A stretch of DNA of 28,272 bases from contig CAIVYV010000318.1 of NCBI GenBank assembly GCA_903910215.1, positions 1 to 28,272 of the forward strand. Direction: 5' to 3'. The notes under the pieces are model-generated. The model ran no database searches, was not told the origin of the DNA, and saw only the letters and a program-made list of their open reading frames with translations. Of the stretch, positions 1-8,243 are shown one piece after another (the stretch's first letter is position 1; every line of letters starts with the position of its first letter). Position numbers and translations under genes: made by a program. The DNA is from an uncultured Pseudomonadota bacterium (GTDB lineage: Bacteria > Pseudomonadota > Gammaproteobacteria > Steroidobacterales > Steroidobacteraceae).

Positions 1-514
1 AAATGTGGTCGCCTGTACGAAGACCGCCACGCGTGACGAGTCCGTTCCATGCGGTGAGAGCCGCGCAAGGCAGTGTCGCTGCTTCCTCAAACGACAGATT
101 TTCGGGGAAGTGCAGCACACCGTCTTCATTGAGCGTGACGTATTCCGACAACATGCCGTCTTGCGCACCACCGAGAGCCGAGGCTCCCGTCGAGGCGGTG
201 GGTCTGCCGTTCAACCACGTTTGAAAAAACTGCGCGACGACGCGATCACCGATCTTGACACGGGTGACGCCTGCGCCAACCGCGACGATTTCGCCAGCCC
301 CGTCTGACAGCGGTATGACGGTTGAACGATCACCGACCGGATACCAACCGCGCAGCACCATGATGTCGCGGCGATTCAGCGACGATGCTCTCACTCGAAC
401 GAGCACTTCCTTCGGGCCAGGCGCTCTCACCGCGGCACCCTCGATGAGGTTGAGGCTAAAACCCTGTGCTTGTTTGAAGAGTTGGTACTGGTTCTGCTGG
501 TTTGGGATGTTCAT
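1..514 (-). CDS. Zinc-type alcohol dehydrogenase / quinone oxidoreductase family protein (3' part missing)
   Basis: The gene starts at ATG 514 and leaves the window at base 1, so only the first 171 residues are visible. The N-terminus reads as the GroES-like catalytic domain of the medium-chain dehydrogenase/reductase superfamily: SSLNRRDIMVLRG at about 45-57, then DGAGEIVAVGAGVTRVKIGD at about 70-89, which is the conserved glycine-rich segment of this fold. LPCAALTAWNGL at about 149-160 is the usual helix entering the NAD(P)-binding domain. The classical structural-zinc cysteine cluster is absent from the visible part, which favours a zinc-independent quinone reductase-like enzyme. Substrate cannot be told. 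It lies 30 bases downstream of the phoX-like gene on the same strand and may be co-transcribed. No clear Shine-Dalgarno precedes the ATG. The family call is confident, the exact enzyme is not. Confidence 0.85.
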   Translation of the reverse strand, partial: MNIPNQQNQYQLFKQAQGFSLNLIEGAAVRAPGPKEVLVRVRASSLNRRDIMVLRGWYPVGDRSTVIPLSDGAGEIVAVGAGVTRVKIGDRVVAQFFQTWLNGRPTASTGASALGGAQDGMLSEYVTLNEDGVLHFPENLSFEEAATLPCAALTAWNGLVTRGGLRTGDHI

Positions 515-544
515 GCAGCCGATTGTACGGCCATCGATCCCGGC

Positions 545-2551
545 TTACAGCGGGCTTCCGTCCTCTCGACTGATCGCGACGACCGCCGACCGAGCGGGCA
601 GGCCGTTGCCATCTGGCCAATGACTGACCGGCGCATCGACGGAACCGCCTTCGCCCGGATGCTGGATGGCGAGAAATAAGGTTCGTCCATCGGGCGTGAA
701 TTCACAGCCGCAAATTTCGGCGCCCACCGGGGCGCTGACGACCTGTCGCAGATAGCCGCGCTCGGGCCCGTTGGTGGGAACCACGTAGCACCCGTTGTTT
801 CCAATCAGGCCTGTGTCGGCGTCCGTCACCACCCACAGGCGTCCGGTCGGATCGAAGCCCAGATTGTCTGGGCACGCGATGGGGCTGACTTTGGATCGAT
901 CGGCGAAGCCTGCGTAATAGAGGTCTTCGCGGGCCAGTGAGCCGGCAGCGAGAGCATCTGCATCGGTAAGAAACTTCGCTTGGGTATTACGCGGATCGCC
1001 AGCGAGAAGGAAGAGGTTCCAAGTGAATCGCGTGCTAGCCGCGTCTGAATCATCTTCGATTAGTTCGACGATGTGACCAAAGTCGTTTTGTGGCCGTGGA
1101 TTAGCAGCATTCGGTCCGAAATCGACGTTGCGGCCATTAAAAAGTTTGTTCGCCGTTTGGCGCTCGTCGTTCTTGGTCAGAGCCATATAGACACGACCTG
1201 TGATCGGACTGGGCTCGACGTCCTCGGGACGATCCATCGGGGTTGCGCCGAGCAGATCGGCAGCCGCACGACATTTGATCACCACCTCGGCCTGACTCGA
1301 GAAACCGTTACGTGAGTTCAGCGGCCCATTCTCATCGTGCACCAGCGGCAACCATACTCCTCGGCCCGAGGCGTCGAAGCGGGCAACGTATAAGGTGCCA
1401 TGATCGAGCAGATCGAGATTCGCAGCTCGATCGCGCGGGTTGTAGCGATCGCGACTGACGAATTTATAAACGTACTCGAACTTGGCGTCATCACCCATGT
1501 AGGCTGCGACACGGCCATCTTGAGCGAGAATCGTGTTGGCGCCCTCGTGACAGAAGCGTCCGAGCGCCGTGCGTTTCTTTGGCGGTGCGGTCGGCTGTTG
1601 TGGATCGATTTCGACAATCCAGCCGTGGCGCAGCGCTTCGCGGGGTTCTTGGCGCACATCGAAGCGAGAGTCGATGAGATCCCAACCATAGGCTGAGCGC
1701 TCCCGTAGCGGCCAACGCCGGTGCGCCTCAATGGTCGCATCATCTTTGGTGTTTTCAGTCCATGATTTGGCCGAGCCAAAATAATCCTGGATATTTTCTT
1801 CTGCAGTCAGATAAGTGCCCCAAGGAGTCTTGCCACCGGCACAGTTGGCGAAGGTGCCCAATGCCACGGTACCGCTAGGATCGGCATTCGTGCGCATGAG
1901 CTCGTGGCCTCTGGCCGGGCCGCGTATCTCCATCGGAGTATTGGCTGTGATTCGCCTGGTTAGTGGCCCATCGATGACGGTTCGCCAGCCGTGCGGGGCT
2001 TTTTCTAGCTGGACGACGCTGACCCCGTGGGCGGCCTGCATCCAAGCGACGGCCTGCGGGCGGCTTTTGATCCAGATTTGTCGTTCTTCGGCGCGGTTTG
2101 GCCCTGCTTTCGGCCAGTGAGCGAAGGACAGGTCGGCCATGACGTATTCATGGTTGACGCAAAGCACGCCTGCGGTACCGCTGCTGCCGGTCGGGAAAAA
2201 AGCCAGGGCATCGTTGTTCGTGCCAAAGAGCATTTCTTGACGCTTGCCCGCTTCTGGGGTGAGCCAAGCCAGCGATTGCATAGCTTTGCCGTCGATGGGC
2301 GCTACATTTTTGAACAAGGCGTCGCCGGCTCGAATCAGAAGATCGCTTCGTAAGCCCGCAGCCAAGGTTAGCGTGTCGGCTCGGGTGGGCTCGATCGCAG
2401 TTGTCACCGCTTTCTGGACTGGTGTCGCTGGCTGCGCGGCAAGCGAGAGAGTTGGCAGAGTTGTGAAGGCGGTAGCTAGGCTAGTACCCACCACGAAGCT
2501 GCGCCGCGACAGACGTTGTTCGAGTATCGAACCAAAGTATTCCGAAGGCAT
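545..2551 (-). CDS. PhoX-family (DUF839) alkaline phosphatase, Tat-exported
   Basis: This 668-residue protein belongs to the PhoX/DUF839 family, calcium- and iron-dependent phosphomonoesterases that act outside the cytoplasm. The N-terminus carries a twin-arginine signal, SRRSFVVG at residues 15-22, followed by a hydrophobic stretch and a likely cleavage near SLAAQ (about 36-40), so the protein should be exported folded by Tat. Family segments visible include the CVNHEYV block at about 128-134, ALGRFCHEGANT in mid-protein with YMGDDAKFEYVYKFVS after it, and a C-terminal block beginning PDNLGFDPTGRLWVVTD. Length fits the family. The start is ATG 2551, placed so that the Tat motif lies close to the N-terminus. 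It is followed by the dehydrogenase gene and preceded, 43 bases away on the same strand, by the CNB-protein gene. Some DUF839 members are uncharacterised, so phosphatase activity is inferred from family. Confidence 0.88.
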   Translation of the reverse strand: MPSEYFGSILEQRLSRRSFVVGTSLATAFTTLPTLSLAAQPATPVQKAVTTAIEPTRADTLTLAAGLRSDLLIRAGDALFKNVAPIDGKAMQSLAWLTPEAGKRQEMLFGTNNDALAFFPTGSSGTAGVLCVNHEYVMADLSFAHWPKAGPNRAEERQIWIKSRPQAVAWMQAAHGVSVVQLEKAPHGWRTVIDGPLTRRITANTPMEIRGPARGHELMRTNADPSGTVALGTFANCAGGKTPWGTYLTAEENIQDYFGSAKSWTENTKDDATIEAHRRWPLRERSAYGWDLIDSRFDVRQEPREALRHGWIVEIDPQQPTAPPKKRTALGRFCHEGANTILAQDGRVAAYMGDDAKFEYVYKFVSRDRYNPRDRAANLDLLDHGTLYVARFDASGRGVWLPLVHDENGPLNSRNGFSSQAEVVIKCRAAADLLGATPMDRPEDVEPSPITGRVYMALTKNDERQTANKLFNGRNVDFGPNAANPRPQNDFGHIVELIEDDSDAASTRFTWNLFLLAGDPRNTQAKFLTDADALAAGSLAREDLYYAGFADRSKVSPIACPDNLGFDPTGRLWVVTDADTGLIGNNGCYVVPTNGPERGYLRQVVSAPVGAEICGCEFTPDGRTLFLAIQHPGEGGSVDAPVSHWPDGNGLPARSAVVAISREDGSPL

Positions 2552-2594
2552 ATCGCCATTCTATCCGGAACGAGATTCTATTTTGATGACGGCG

Positions 2595-3095
2595 CTAGAG
2601 CTTTTCGTTGTAGTGGCGCAAACGCTTCGACAAGATCCGAGCAATATTGCGATAAATCACGATGGCGGCTTCCAGAGACAGGTCAATGTCACTTTTCTGA
2701 AACATGAGCGCGATTGCATTCGAGGTTGCCCGAACCCGCGCGGATCGTTTGCCGCCATCCACGATGGCCATTTCCCCGAACGTGTCGCCGGGGCGCAGGT
2801 CCGAGATACCCCGCCAACCCGCCTCGGTACGCTTTTCGATGACGGCGCTGCCAGTGATGAATACGAAGAATGTCTGCCCCTCATCCCCCTCATCGAAGAA
2901 CGCTTGATCGACACTACGCTCGACTCGACTGGCGTTTGCCAGCAGGGCGATTAGCTCCAATCGACCGATACCGGCGAATACCGGCACCGCGCTGATGACG
3001 CGCAATAAAGTTTCATCGATTTTGATCAAGTGGACTCCCTCGCGACGAGCGGCACAAATCAGCAGACCCGTTTTTTTCGACTCGATTGTATTCAT
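2595..3095 (-). CDS. Stand-alone cyclic nucleotide-binding domain protein
   Basis: A small protein of 166 residues (172 if the GTG at 3113 is used) that is almost entirely one cNMP-binding (CNB) fold. The beta-roll begins around VISAVPVFAGIGRLELIALL, and the phosphate-binding cassette is visible as GDTFGEMAIVDGG followed by KRSARVRA, with the Glu and Arg that contact the cyclic phosphate and ribose. There is no DNA-binding helix-turn-helix after the C-terminal helix, so it is not a CRP/FNR regulator. It could be a cAMP sensor or sink acting on a partner protein. ATG 3095 is chosen as start. GTG 3113 has a GGGA only two bases upstream, so both are weak. It is divergent from a class III cyclase 68 bases away, a pairing that suggests enzyme and receptor. 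The partner is unknown. Confidence 0.85.
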   Translation of the reverse strand: MNTIESKKTGLLICAARREGVHLIKIDETLLRVISAVPVFAGIGRLELIALLANASRVERSVDQAFFDEGDEGQTFFVFITGSAVIEKRTEAGWRGISDLRPGDTFGEMAIVDGGKRSARVRATSNAIALMFQKSDIDLSLEAAIVIYRNIARILSKRLRHYNEKL

Positions 3096-3163
3096 AATGG
3101 AGTGAGCCGGCACCGTCCCATGATCAATGGGCCTGTCCGCATCCGCTCAAGAGGGGGTCCGTC
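3096..3163. promoter_or_regulatory. Divergent intergenic region between the CNB protein and the class III cyclase
   Basis: This short gap must carry the 5' ends of two divergent genes. On the plus strand a CATAAT hexamer at 3093-3098 could be a -10 element, but no convincing -35 lies upstream of it. A strong Shine-Dalgarno for the cyclase, GAGGGGG at 3151-3157, sits six bases before ATG 3164. I see no convincing operator palindrome. Confidence 0.35.
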
Positions 3164-4249
3164 ATGAATTCCGTACAAGTCGCCCACGTACGCATCCAGG
3201 GGAACGAGTTCGTCTTTGTGCCGTTCTCGCCGCTGATGGCGAGTGTTGCCGCTGCCGATCAGCAAAACTTACTGAAGCAAATGGGCGAAATCTGTCACGG
3301 CTTCGGGCTCAACGGCGAGGTGGTGGTGGTTTGGCAGGGCCCAAGTGGTCTTGGCTATCTCGCCGATAGTCGTTACCACGGTGTCTTGTCGAAAGTTTTG
3401 AACATGACGGTGGTGCGCTCGAATCTCAATAAGAAGGTGTCTTCGCCCGCCATCGCCGGGCTATTGGCTCAGGTCGCGCTCGATCCATTTGGTGCTGCGC
3501 CGGCAGCGACTCAAGCGCCGTCGCCGGCACCGGCTGCACGCGTCCCCCAAGCTGCTCCGAGTCATGCGGCCGCGGATGAGCATCGCTCGATGCCCGGAAT
3601 TCACGCCGGTGCGCGCAAAGCGACGAGCAACCGGGTCGTGACGATGCTCTTCACCGATCTCGTAGGTTCCACCAAGCTCAAGCAGGAGTACGGTGATGCG
3701 CAAGCCATGCAACTCGTTCGGCAGCATCACGATCTCGTGCGAAGTATCCTTGCGTCGACCGCGACAGGCGAGGAGGTTTCGACGTCAGGTGACTCGTTCT
3801 TCATTGCCTTCGCCACACCGTCGGAGGCCGTGACCTTTGCCCTGCGAATGCAGAGCCGCGTCGAGGACATGAACGAGGCAGAGGGCACGAACATTCAGGA
3901 CCGTGTCGGGATTCACGTCGGCGAGGTCTACGCAGATAACGCCAAGGTGGCTGGCAAGACATTTGACTTCAACGGCATTCAAGTCGACACGGCTGCGCGC
4001 ATCATGTCGCTTGCGCAAGGAAAGCAAATCCTGATGTCGCGATTTGCTTATGAAAACGCTTTCCAGATGCTTAACGGATACGAAATCGATGGTATCCCCG
4101 ATATCGAGTGGCGCAATCATGGCCTGTATGAGGTCAAAGGCGTCGAGGACCCGGTCGAAATTTGCGAAGTTGGCGAGCCTGGTTTCGCACCGTTGAAGCC
4201 ACCACCGGACTCGGAGAAAGCCAAGCGCGCAGGCGGCTACCGACGTTAG
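3164..4249 (+). CDS. Class III adenylate/guanylate cyclase domain protein with unknown N-terminal domain
   Basis: This 361-residue soluble protein has three parts: an N-terminal alpha/beta-looking region (1-105) that I do not recognise, an Ala/Pro-rich linker (about 107-150), and a class III nucleotidyl cyclase homology domain (about 157-335). The first metal-binding aspartate is D165 in MLFTDLVGST and the second is D210 in STSGDSFFIAF. The residue four before D210, normally the base-recognising Lys, is Ser206. The usual Asn of the transition-state pair is Asp275 (VDTAAR), while Arg279 is kept. Both metal ligands are present, so catalysis is plausible, but nucleotide preference cannot be called adenylate with confidence. 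There are no membrane segments. The start is supported by GAGGGGG six bases upstream. Its stop overlaps the convergent HD-protein gene by four bases. The divergent neighbour encodes a cNMP-binding protein, its likely readout. Confidence 0.87.
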   Translation: MNSVQVAHVRIQGNEFVFVPFSPLMASVAAADQQNLLKQMGEICHGFGLNGEVVVVWQGPSGLGYLADSRYHGVLSKVLNMTVVRSNLNKKVSSPAIAGLLAQVALDPFGAAPAATQAPSPAPAARVPQAAPSHAAADEHRSMPGIHAGARKATSNRVVTMLFTDLVGSTKLKQEYGDAQAMQLVRQHHDLVRSILASTATGEEVSTSGDSFFIAFATPSEAVTFALRMQSRVEDMNEAEGTNIQDRVGIHVGEVYADNAKVAGKTFDFNGIQVDTAARIMSLAQGKQILMSRFAYENAFQMLNGYEIDGIPDIEWRNHGLYEVKGVEDPVEICEVGEPGFAPLKPPPDSEKAKRAGGYRR

Positions 4250-5496
4250 AGCAACATCGCTCGCGCAAGCTCGCGCGCGCGCGACTGAATGTCAGTCGGG
4301 AACTGTTCGATCAGACGATTGCTGACTGGTGAGGCGAGATCAATGGCGTTGATATGAGCGCGGATTTCGTTTCGATGCAGTTGCTGCAACAGCTTGTGAG
4401 ACAGGGGCGATTGCCGCACGTCGAACTCGACCTTGCCGGTTGAGCCTGCGGCCAATACATCGAGAGCAGACATGCCGCTGGCTGTCGCCGTCATACGCAG
4501 CGCAGACTTCAGACGCGCAGGCATGAACGAGCGGCATCCGAAGCTATCGGCAGATTCAATCAAAGAAGTTGCCAGCAGCTTCGCATGCATGACGTCCGCG
4601 ATGACCTCGAGATTACGTGCCGTCGCCTCGAGTCGATGTTGGTGGTCTGACTGAATCGGCTCGCCGTCGTACTGCCGGAAAATCACCGGTGCTGCGAGCG
4701 ACGACAAGAATCGGGTCATTTTCTGCAGTGTCTGACGGTAACTCGTGACGCCGATCGATCCGCCGACTCGCAACTCGATCGATGACTCGTACATCAACCC
4801 CCAGGTATCATCTAGGAAGGCGATCAAATCCGACTCGCCGAAACTGCGGACGTCCCGATTGGCAATGCGAACCGCTCGGCGAATATGCGATCGCATATCC
4901 GACTCGCCAATCTGCGATTGATGACGATGATTGATATCCATCAGCGCCGAAATATAAGCAGCTGCCAGCAAGTGCGGATCTTTGCGGAATGGAACGGTGG
5001 CTTCTATTCCGAGCGAAACGGCCGCCAGATGTTCGGCATCCAACACCTCGTGCAAGGCCTTGCAGGCGACGAGCGCGCTCAAAAATTCATTCTGTCCTGC
5101 GAATGGCGACAAGGTTTGAGTGTCCGAGAAGCCGAAGCAGCGCTTGACGATATCGAACACGGGATCCTGCAGGGCTTCTGCGGAGCCGAGCAACTTGAAT
5201 TCACCGCTAGCGTTTCTGTCCACTAGGCCAGCAAGATAGTGCTCGCTATCCGGCGGCAAACCGCCGTCGACGCCTGCCTGGACGATGTCGTGGAACAACC
5301 CGATCAAGGCGTCGAGAGGGTCATTTGACTCGGCTACCATCAACGCATGCGCGAGATCATGGTAGTGGCGCGTCGGCAAGTTCATCGAGCGATCGATAAG
5401 CGCTGTCAGTGTTTCCAGATATGCCGCACTACATTGCGGCGCGAGGTGGCCGAGCGCCCAGCGCAGCAACGGTCGGCAGGTCAGTGATTCACTCAT
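4246..5496 (-). CDS. HD-superfamily protein, possible cyclic nucleotide phosphodiesterase
   Basis: A 416-residue protein whose N-terminal third carries HD metal-hydrolase signatures: RHYHDLAHALMV at residues 43-54 and LFHD at 68-71, with a plausible distal ligand D153 in HEVLDAEHLA. The order YH(D)xxHA, then HD followed by a glycine five residues on, resembles class I cyclic nucleotide phosphodiesterases as well as uncharacterised HD phosphohydrolases. The C-terminal 200 residues are mostly helical in appearance and unrecognised. The start is ATG 5496, which overlaps the stop of the upstream adenylyl cyclase gene as ATGA and has GAAAGAGA just upstream, so translation is probably coupled. A longer in-frame start at 5526 lies inside the cyclase gene and is rejected. 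Hydrolysis of cAMP made by the neighbouring cyclase is an attractive role but remains inference. The HD assignment itself is fairly secure. Confidence 0.72.
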   Translation of the reverse strand: MSESLTCRPLLRWALGHLAPQCSAAYLETLTALIDRSMNLPTRHYHDLAHALMVAESNDPLDALIGLFHDIVQAGVDGGLPPDSEHYLAGLVDRNASGEFKLLGSAEALQDPVFDIVKRCFGFSDTQTLSPFAGQNEFLSALVACKALHEVLDAEHLAAVSLGIEATVPFRKDPHLLAAAYISALMDINHRHQSQIGESDMRSHIRRAVRIANRDVRSFGESDLIAFLDDTWGLMYESSIELRVGGSIGVTSYRQTLQKMTRFLSSLAAPVIFRQYDGEPIQSDHQHRLEATARNLEVIADVMHAKLLATSLIESADSFGCRSFMPARLKSALRMTATASGMSALDVLAAGSTGKVEFDVRQSPLSHKLLQQLHRNEIRAHINAIDLASPVSNRLIEQFPTDIQSRARELARAMLL

Positions 5497-7787
5497 TTCT
5501 CTTTCATCACCCAAACGCCGTTCCACTCCCCAGCTGGCGGATGCGCCTCGAGATAATGGCAGCGATCGATATAAGTCTGTGACAAATGGTCTTCCGGGTT
5601 CAGCTTTAAGCAGAGCTCGAAGCCTGCTTTGGCTTTATCCCAATTTCCTGCACGGTATGCCTGCATGGCGTCACCAAAGCGCGTAATCACATCGATCATG
5701 TTCGGGAAAGTCTTGTTGTCGTGATAATCCAAGACCTCATAAACGCGCACCGGCTGGGTTTTTCCTTTGACGACTACGAGATCGATGTCGCGGTATCGAT
5801 AGGTGCCCTTTAATTTCAGGATAGTCGATTCGCTGGCCAGAATATGTGCCGAATATGCTTTGCACGCGCTCTCGAGCCGGGCAGCTAGATTCACGCCATC
5901 GCCTATGACGGTATAGTCCATGCGTTTAGGTGAACCGATGTTGCCTGAGACGACAGTGTCGGTATTCAAACCGATCCCCATATCCACCGTTTTCAGTCCT
6001 TTCTCGCGACGGATCGCATTCCAGTCCCACATTTCACGAATCATGGAGATGGCCGCTTTCATCGCGCGGTCGGGGTCATCCTCATGTGGAGCTGGCAGAC
6101 CGAAGCACGCCATGATGGCATCGCCAATGAACTTGTCGAGCATGCCACCTTGGCGGTTGATGCACTCGACCATCAGAGTGAAGTACTCATTGAGGAACGA
6201 GACGGTACCCTGAGCGCCATACTCCTCGGTGATCGTCGTGAAGCCGCGCACGTCGGTAAACATAATGGTGGCTTCTTTGTTGGCACCACCGAGTAGGTCG
6301 GAGCCGCCGCCCTCGAGCATCTGGGCGGCGATAGCCGGATCCATGTAGCGAGACATAGTCGACTTCATGCGCTTTTCAGAGCTGATGTCCTCGAACATCA
6401 GCATGGCGCCAAGTTCTTTGTCGTTGTCTGCTGCACGAAGCGGCATGACGCTCGCGTTGACTGATCTTTCGACGCCGCCTAGCGTCAATTGTGCATCGGG
6501 GAAGTAACCGCTCTCGCCCGTTTCCTTGGCGGAAGCGATGCTGTCGTTAAGCCATCCGCTACTCTCACCCAGCAATTCGGCAAGGGGCTTACCAATGACC
6601 GCGTTGCTTTTGGCGTCCCATATCTTCAGCCCGGCGGAGTTACACGTCACGATCTTGCCAGCCGCATCCAGCGTGATCACGCCATTGGACATGCTTTGCA
6701 AGATGCTGTCGTTGTAACTCTTGACTCGTTGAACGTCGTCGAACAGCTTCGAATTCTCGAGTGCGATGGCAACCTGCGCCGTGAAAGCCTTCAGGCGTTG
6801 CTCGTCTTCTTGCGTGAAGACACCGGTCTCTTTGTTGAGAACCTGGGTAACGCCGATGATCACACCATGTTTATTCAGAATTGGAGCGCACAAGATTGAG
6901 CGTGTGAAAAAGCCAGTCTGTCGGTCGAAAGAAGGGTTGAAGCGCAGATCGGCGTAGGCGTGAGGAATATTGAGAGACTGACCGCTCGTAAAGACCTCTC
7001 CAGCAATGCCCAGATGAGATGGAAACCGTATCTCGGCGATCTCGCCACCGGCCGAGACGCGAGAGAAGAGCGTCTTGGTGGTCGCGTCGTGCATGAAGAT
7101 CGTTGCACGCTCAGCACGCAGCATCTTGGTTGTCTCTGCCACGACCCGCTGCAATAGACGGGATAGATCAAATTCTTGATTGATCTCGGAAACCAGACCA
7201 ATGAACTTCATCTCCTTCTGACGGAGCTTCTCGGTACGTTCGATGAAGTGAAGGCTGCTGAGTGCAATGGCGGCTTGCGAGGTCATGTCTTGCAGCAGCT
7301 CGAGGTCATCTTCGGTGAACGACCCCGTGTTCTTGTTCAAGCATTGCATAGCGCCGATGACGTCGCCTGAGGCAAGCCGAATCGGCACGCAGATGATGTT
7401 GCGCGTCTTGTAGCCGGTCCAGTCATCGACTTGGCGATTGAACCGTGGGTCCGAGTAAGGGTCGTGGGTGATCACCGGCTCGCCTGTCTGGAAAACGTGC
7501 CCAGCGAATCCAGAAGTATTCAGTATGCGAATTTCTCGGACCAGGTCGCCCTGTGCCACTCGGGAGTACAATTCGCCGGTTTCCGAGTCATTCAGGAACA
7601 ACGTACCGCGATCGCAGTCGAGTGCTCGCGCGGTGATATCCACCAACGTACGCAATACGCTAACGAGGTCGTTGGCAGCGGCACAACGCGCGGAGACTTC
7701 AAGCAGCGTCTCGGCCCGCCGCAATGCGACTGACTTGGAGAGCTTTTTCTTGCGCGTCGATTTGCGTTTTTGGGTTTCGGTGTTCAC
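5493..7787 (-). CDS. GAF-GAF-PAS adenylate cyclase (class III)
   Basis: A 764-residue signalling enzyme: a basic N-terminus, GAF1 (about 28-180), GAF2 (about 200-350), a PAS-like domain (about 355-470), a class III cyclase domain (about 503-687) and a C-terminal TPR-like helical pair (about 700-745). Catalytic metal ligands are D512 (MFTDVRGF) and D556 (FIGD). The base-recognition pair K552/D624 and transition-state residues N633 and R637 (NLAAR) are intact, which indicates an adenylyl cyclase. GAF2 has a complete NKFDE motif (N318, K319, F324, D328, E329) and GAF1 a near-complete one (N151, K152, F157, D161), the signature of cNMP-binding GAF domains in cyanobacterial CyaB-type cyclases and mammalian phosphodiesterases. 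No membrane segments, so cytosolic. The start is GTG 7787, overlapping the upstream stop as GTGA. It is followed by the HD protein with an ATGA overlap. Confidence 0.93.
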   Translation of the reverse strand: MNTETQKRKSTRKKKLSKSVALRRAETLLEVSARCAAANDLVSVLRTLVDITARALDCDRGTLFLNDSETGELYSRVAQGDLVREIRILNTSGFAGHVFQTGEPVITHDPYSDPRFNRQVDDWTGYKTRNIICVPIRLASGDVIGAMQCLNKNTGSFTEDDLELLQDMTSQAAIALSSLHFIERTEKLRQKEMKFIGLVSEINQEFDLSRLLQRVVAETTKMLRAERATIFMHDATTKTLFSRVSAGGEIAEIRFPSHLGIAGEVFTSGQSLNIPHAYADLRFNPSFDRQTGFFTRSILCAPILNKHGVIIGVTQVLNKETGVFTQEDEQRLKAFTAQVAIALENSKLFDDVQRVKSYNDSILQSMSNGVITLDAAGKIVTCNSAGLKIWDAKSNAVIGKPLAELLGESSGWLNDSIASAKETGESGYFPDAQLTLGGVERSVNASVMPLRAADNDKELGAMLMFEDISSEKRMKSTMSRYMDPAIAAQMLEGGGSDLLGGANKEATIMFTDVRGFTTITEEYGAQGTVSFLNEYFTLMVECINRQGGMLDKFIGDAIMACFGLPAPHEDDPDRAMKAAISMIREMWDWNAIRREKGLKTVDMGIGLNTDTVVSGNIGSPKRMDYTVIGDGVNLAARLESACKAYSAHILASESTILKLKGTYRYRDIDLVVVKGKTQPVRVYEVLDYHDNKTFPNMIDVITRFGDAMQAYRAGNWDKAKAGFELCLKLNPEDHLSQTYIDRCHYLEAHPPAGEWNGVWVMKEK

Positions 7788-8233
7788 TTGCGTTTTTCCA
7801 GTTCGAGTCGGAGCAGCTTGACCTGCTCCATTAGGTGAGTTCGTTCCAGCGAGAAGCCCGACTCCTGCCGCGTCAAGGCCGCTTGATGGGCCACTCGCAG
7901 GCCATCCATTTCGATGCGCATCGAATCGATGGTGTCGCGCAACTGCTTGGCTTCCGCGGCGCCGCGCGCTTTCTCAGCCTGGGTTTCCGCGCGACCTTGC
8001 GCAGCGGTTTCTTCAAGGTTGCGTCGCAGACTGTCGATCGTCTTACGAAGCTCCGCGATTTGATTTGCGAAGTGCGTCTCGGTCGCTTGCACGTTCGCGC
8101 GCCCAACTGCTGCTGCGTTTTCGAGTTCGGCGCGCAAGCTCGCAACCGTATCTTGCAGTTGCAGATGGATCGCCCGCAGTGACGACAGTTCTGCATTGAC
8201 TTGCTCGGTGGGTGTAGTCGACGTCGATTCCAT
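7784..8233 (-). CDS. Coiled-coil protein of unknown function
   Basis: A 149-residue hydrophilic protein that I cannot assign to a family. Nearly the whole length (about 10-147) shows heptad-like spacing of Leu/Ile/Val/Ala with abundant Glu, Gln, Arg and Lys, predicting a long coiled coil. There is an internal quasi-repeat: IAELRKTIDSLRRNLEETAA (about 58-77) resembles AKQLRDTIDSMRIEMDGLRV (about 95-114). No signal peptide, no membrane segment and no cysteines. It starts 10 bases after the glgA stop, and its own stop overlaps the GTG start of the cyclase, so expression of the two is probably coupled. A scaffold for the cyclase or for glycogen enzymes is possible but only a guess from position. 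Confidence 0.7.
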   Translation of the reverse strand: MESTSTTPTEQVNAELSSLRAIHLQLQDTVASLRAELENAAAVGRANVQATETHFANQIAELRKTIDSLRRNLEETAAQGRAETQAEKARGAAEAKQLRDTIDSMRIEMDGLRVAHQAALTRQESGFSLERTHLMEQVKLLRLELEKRK

Positions 8234-8243
8234 GTCAGCAGAT

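Noticed and set aside
2595..3095. CRP/FNR-type transcription factor
   Set aside because: The protein ends shortly after the CNB C-helix and has no helix-turn-helix domain.
4246..4300. Terminator at the convergent gene ends, suggested by the GC-alternating tract near 4262-4285
   Set aside because: The tract lies inside the HD-protein coding sequence, forms no clean stem-loop with a T-run, and the two genes overlap by four bases.
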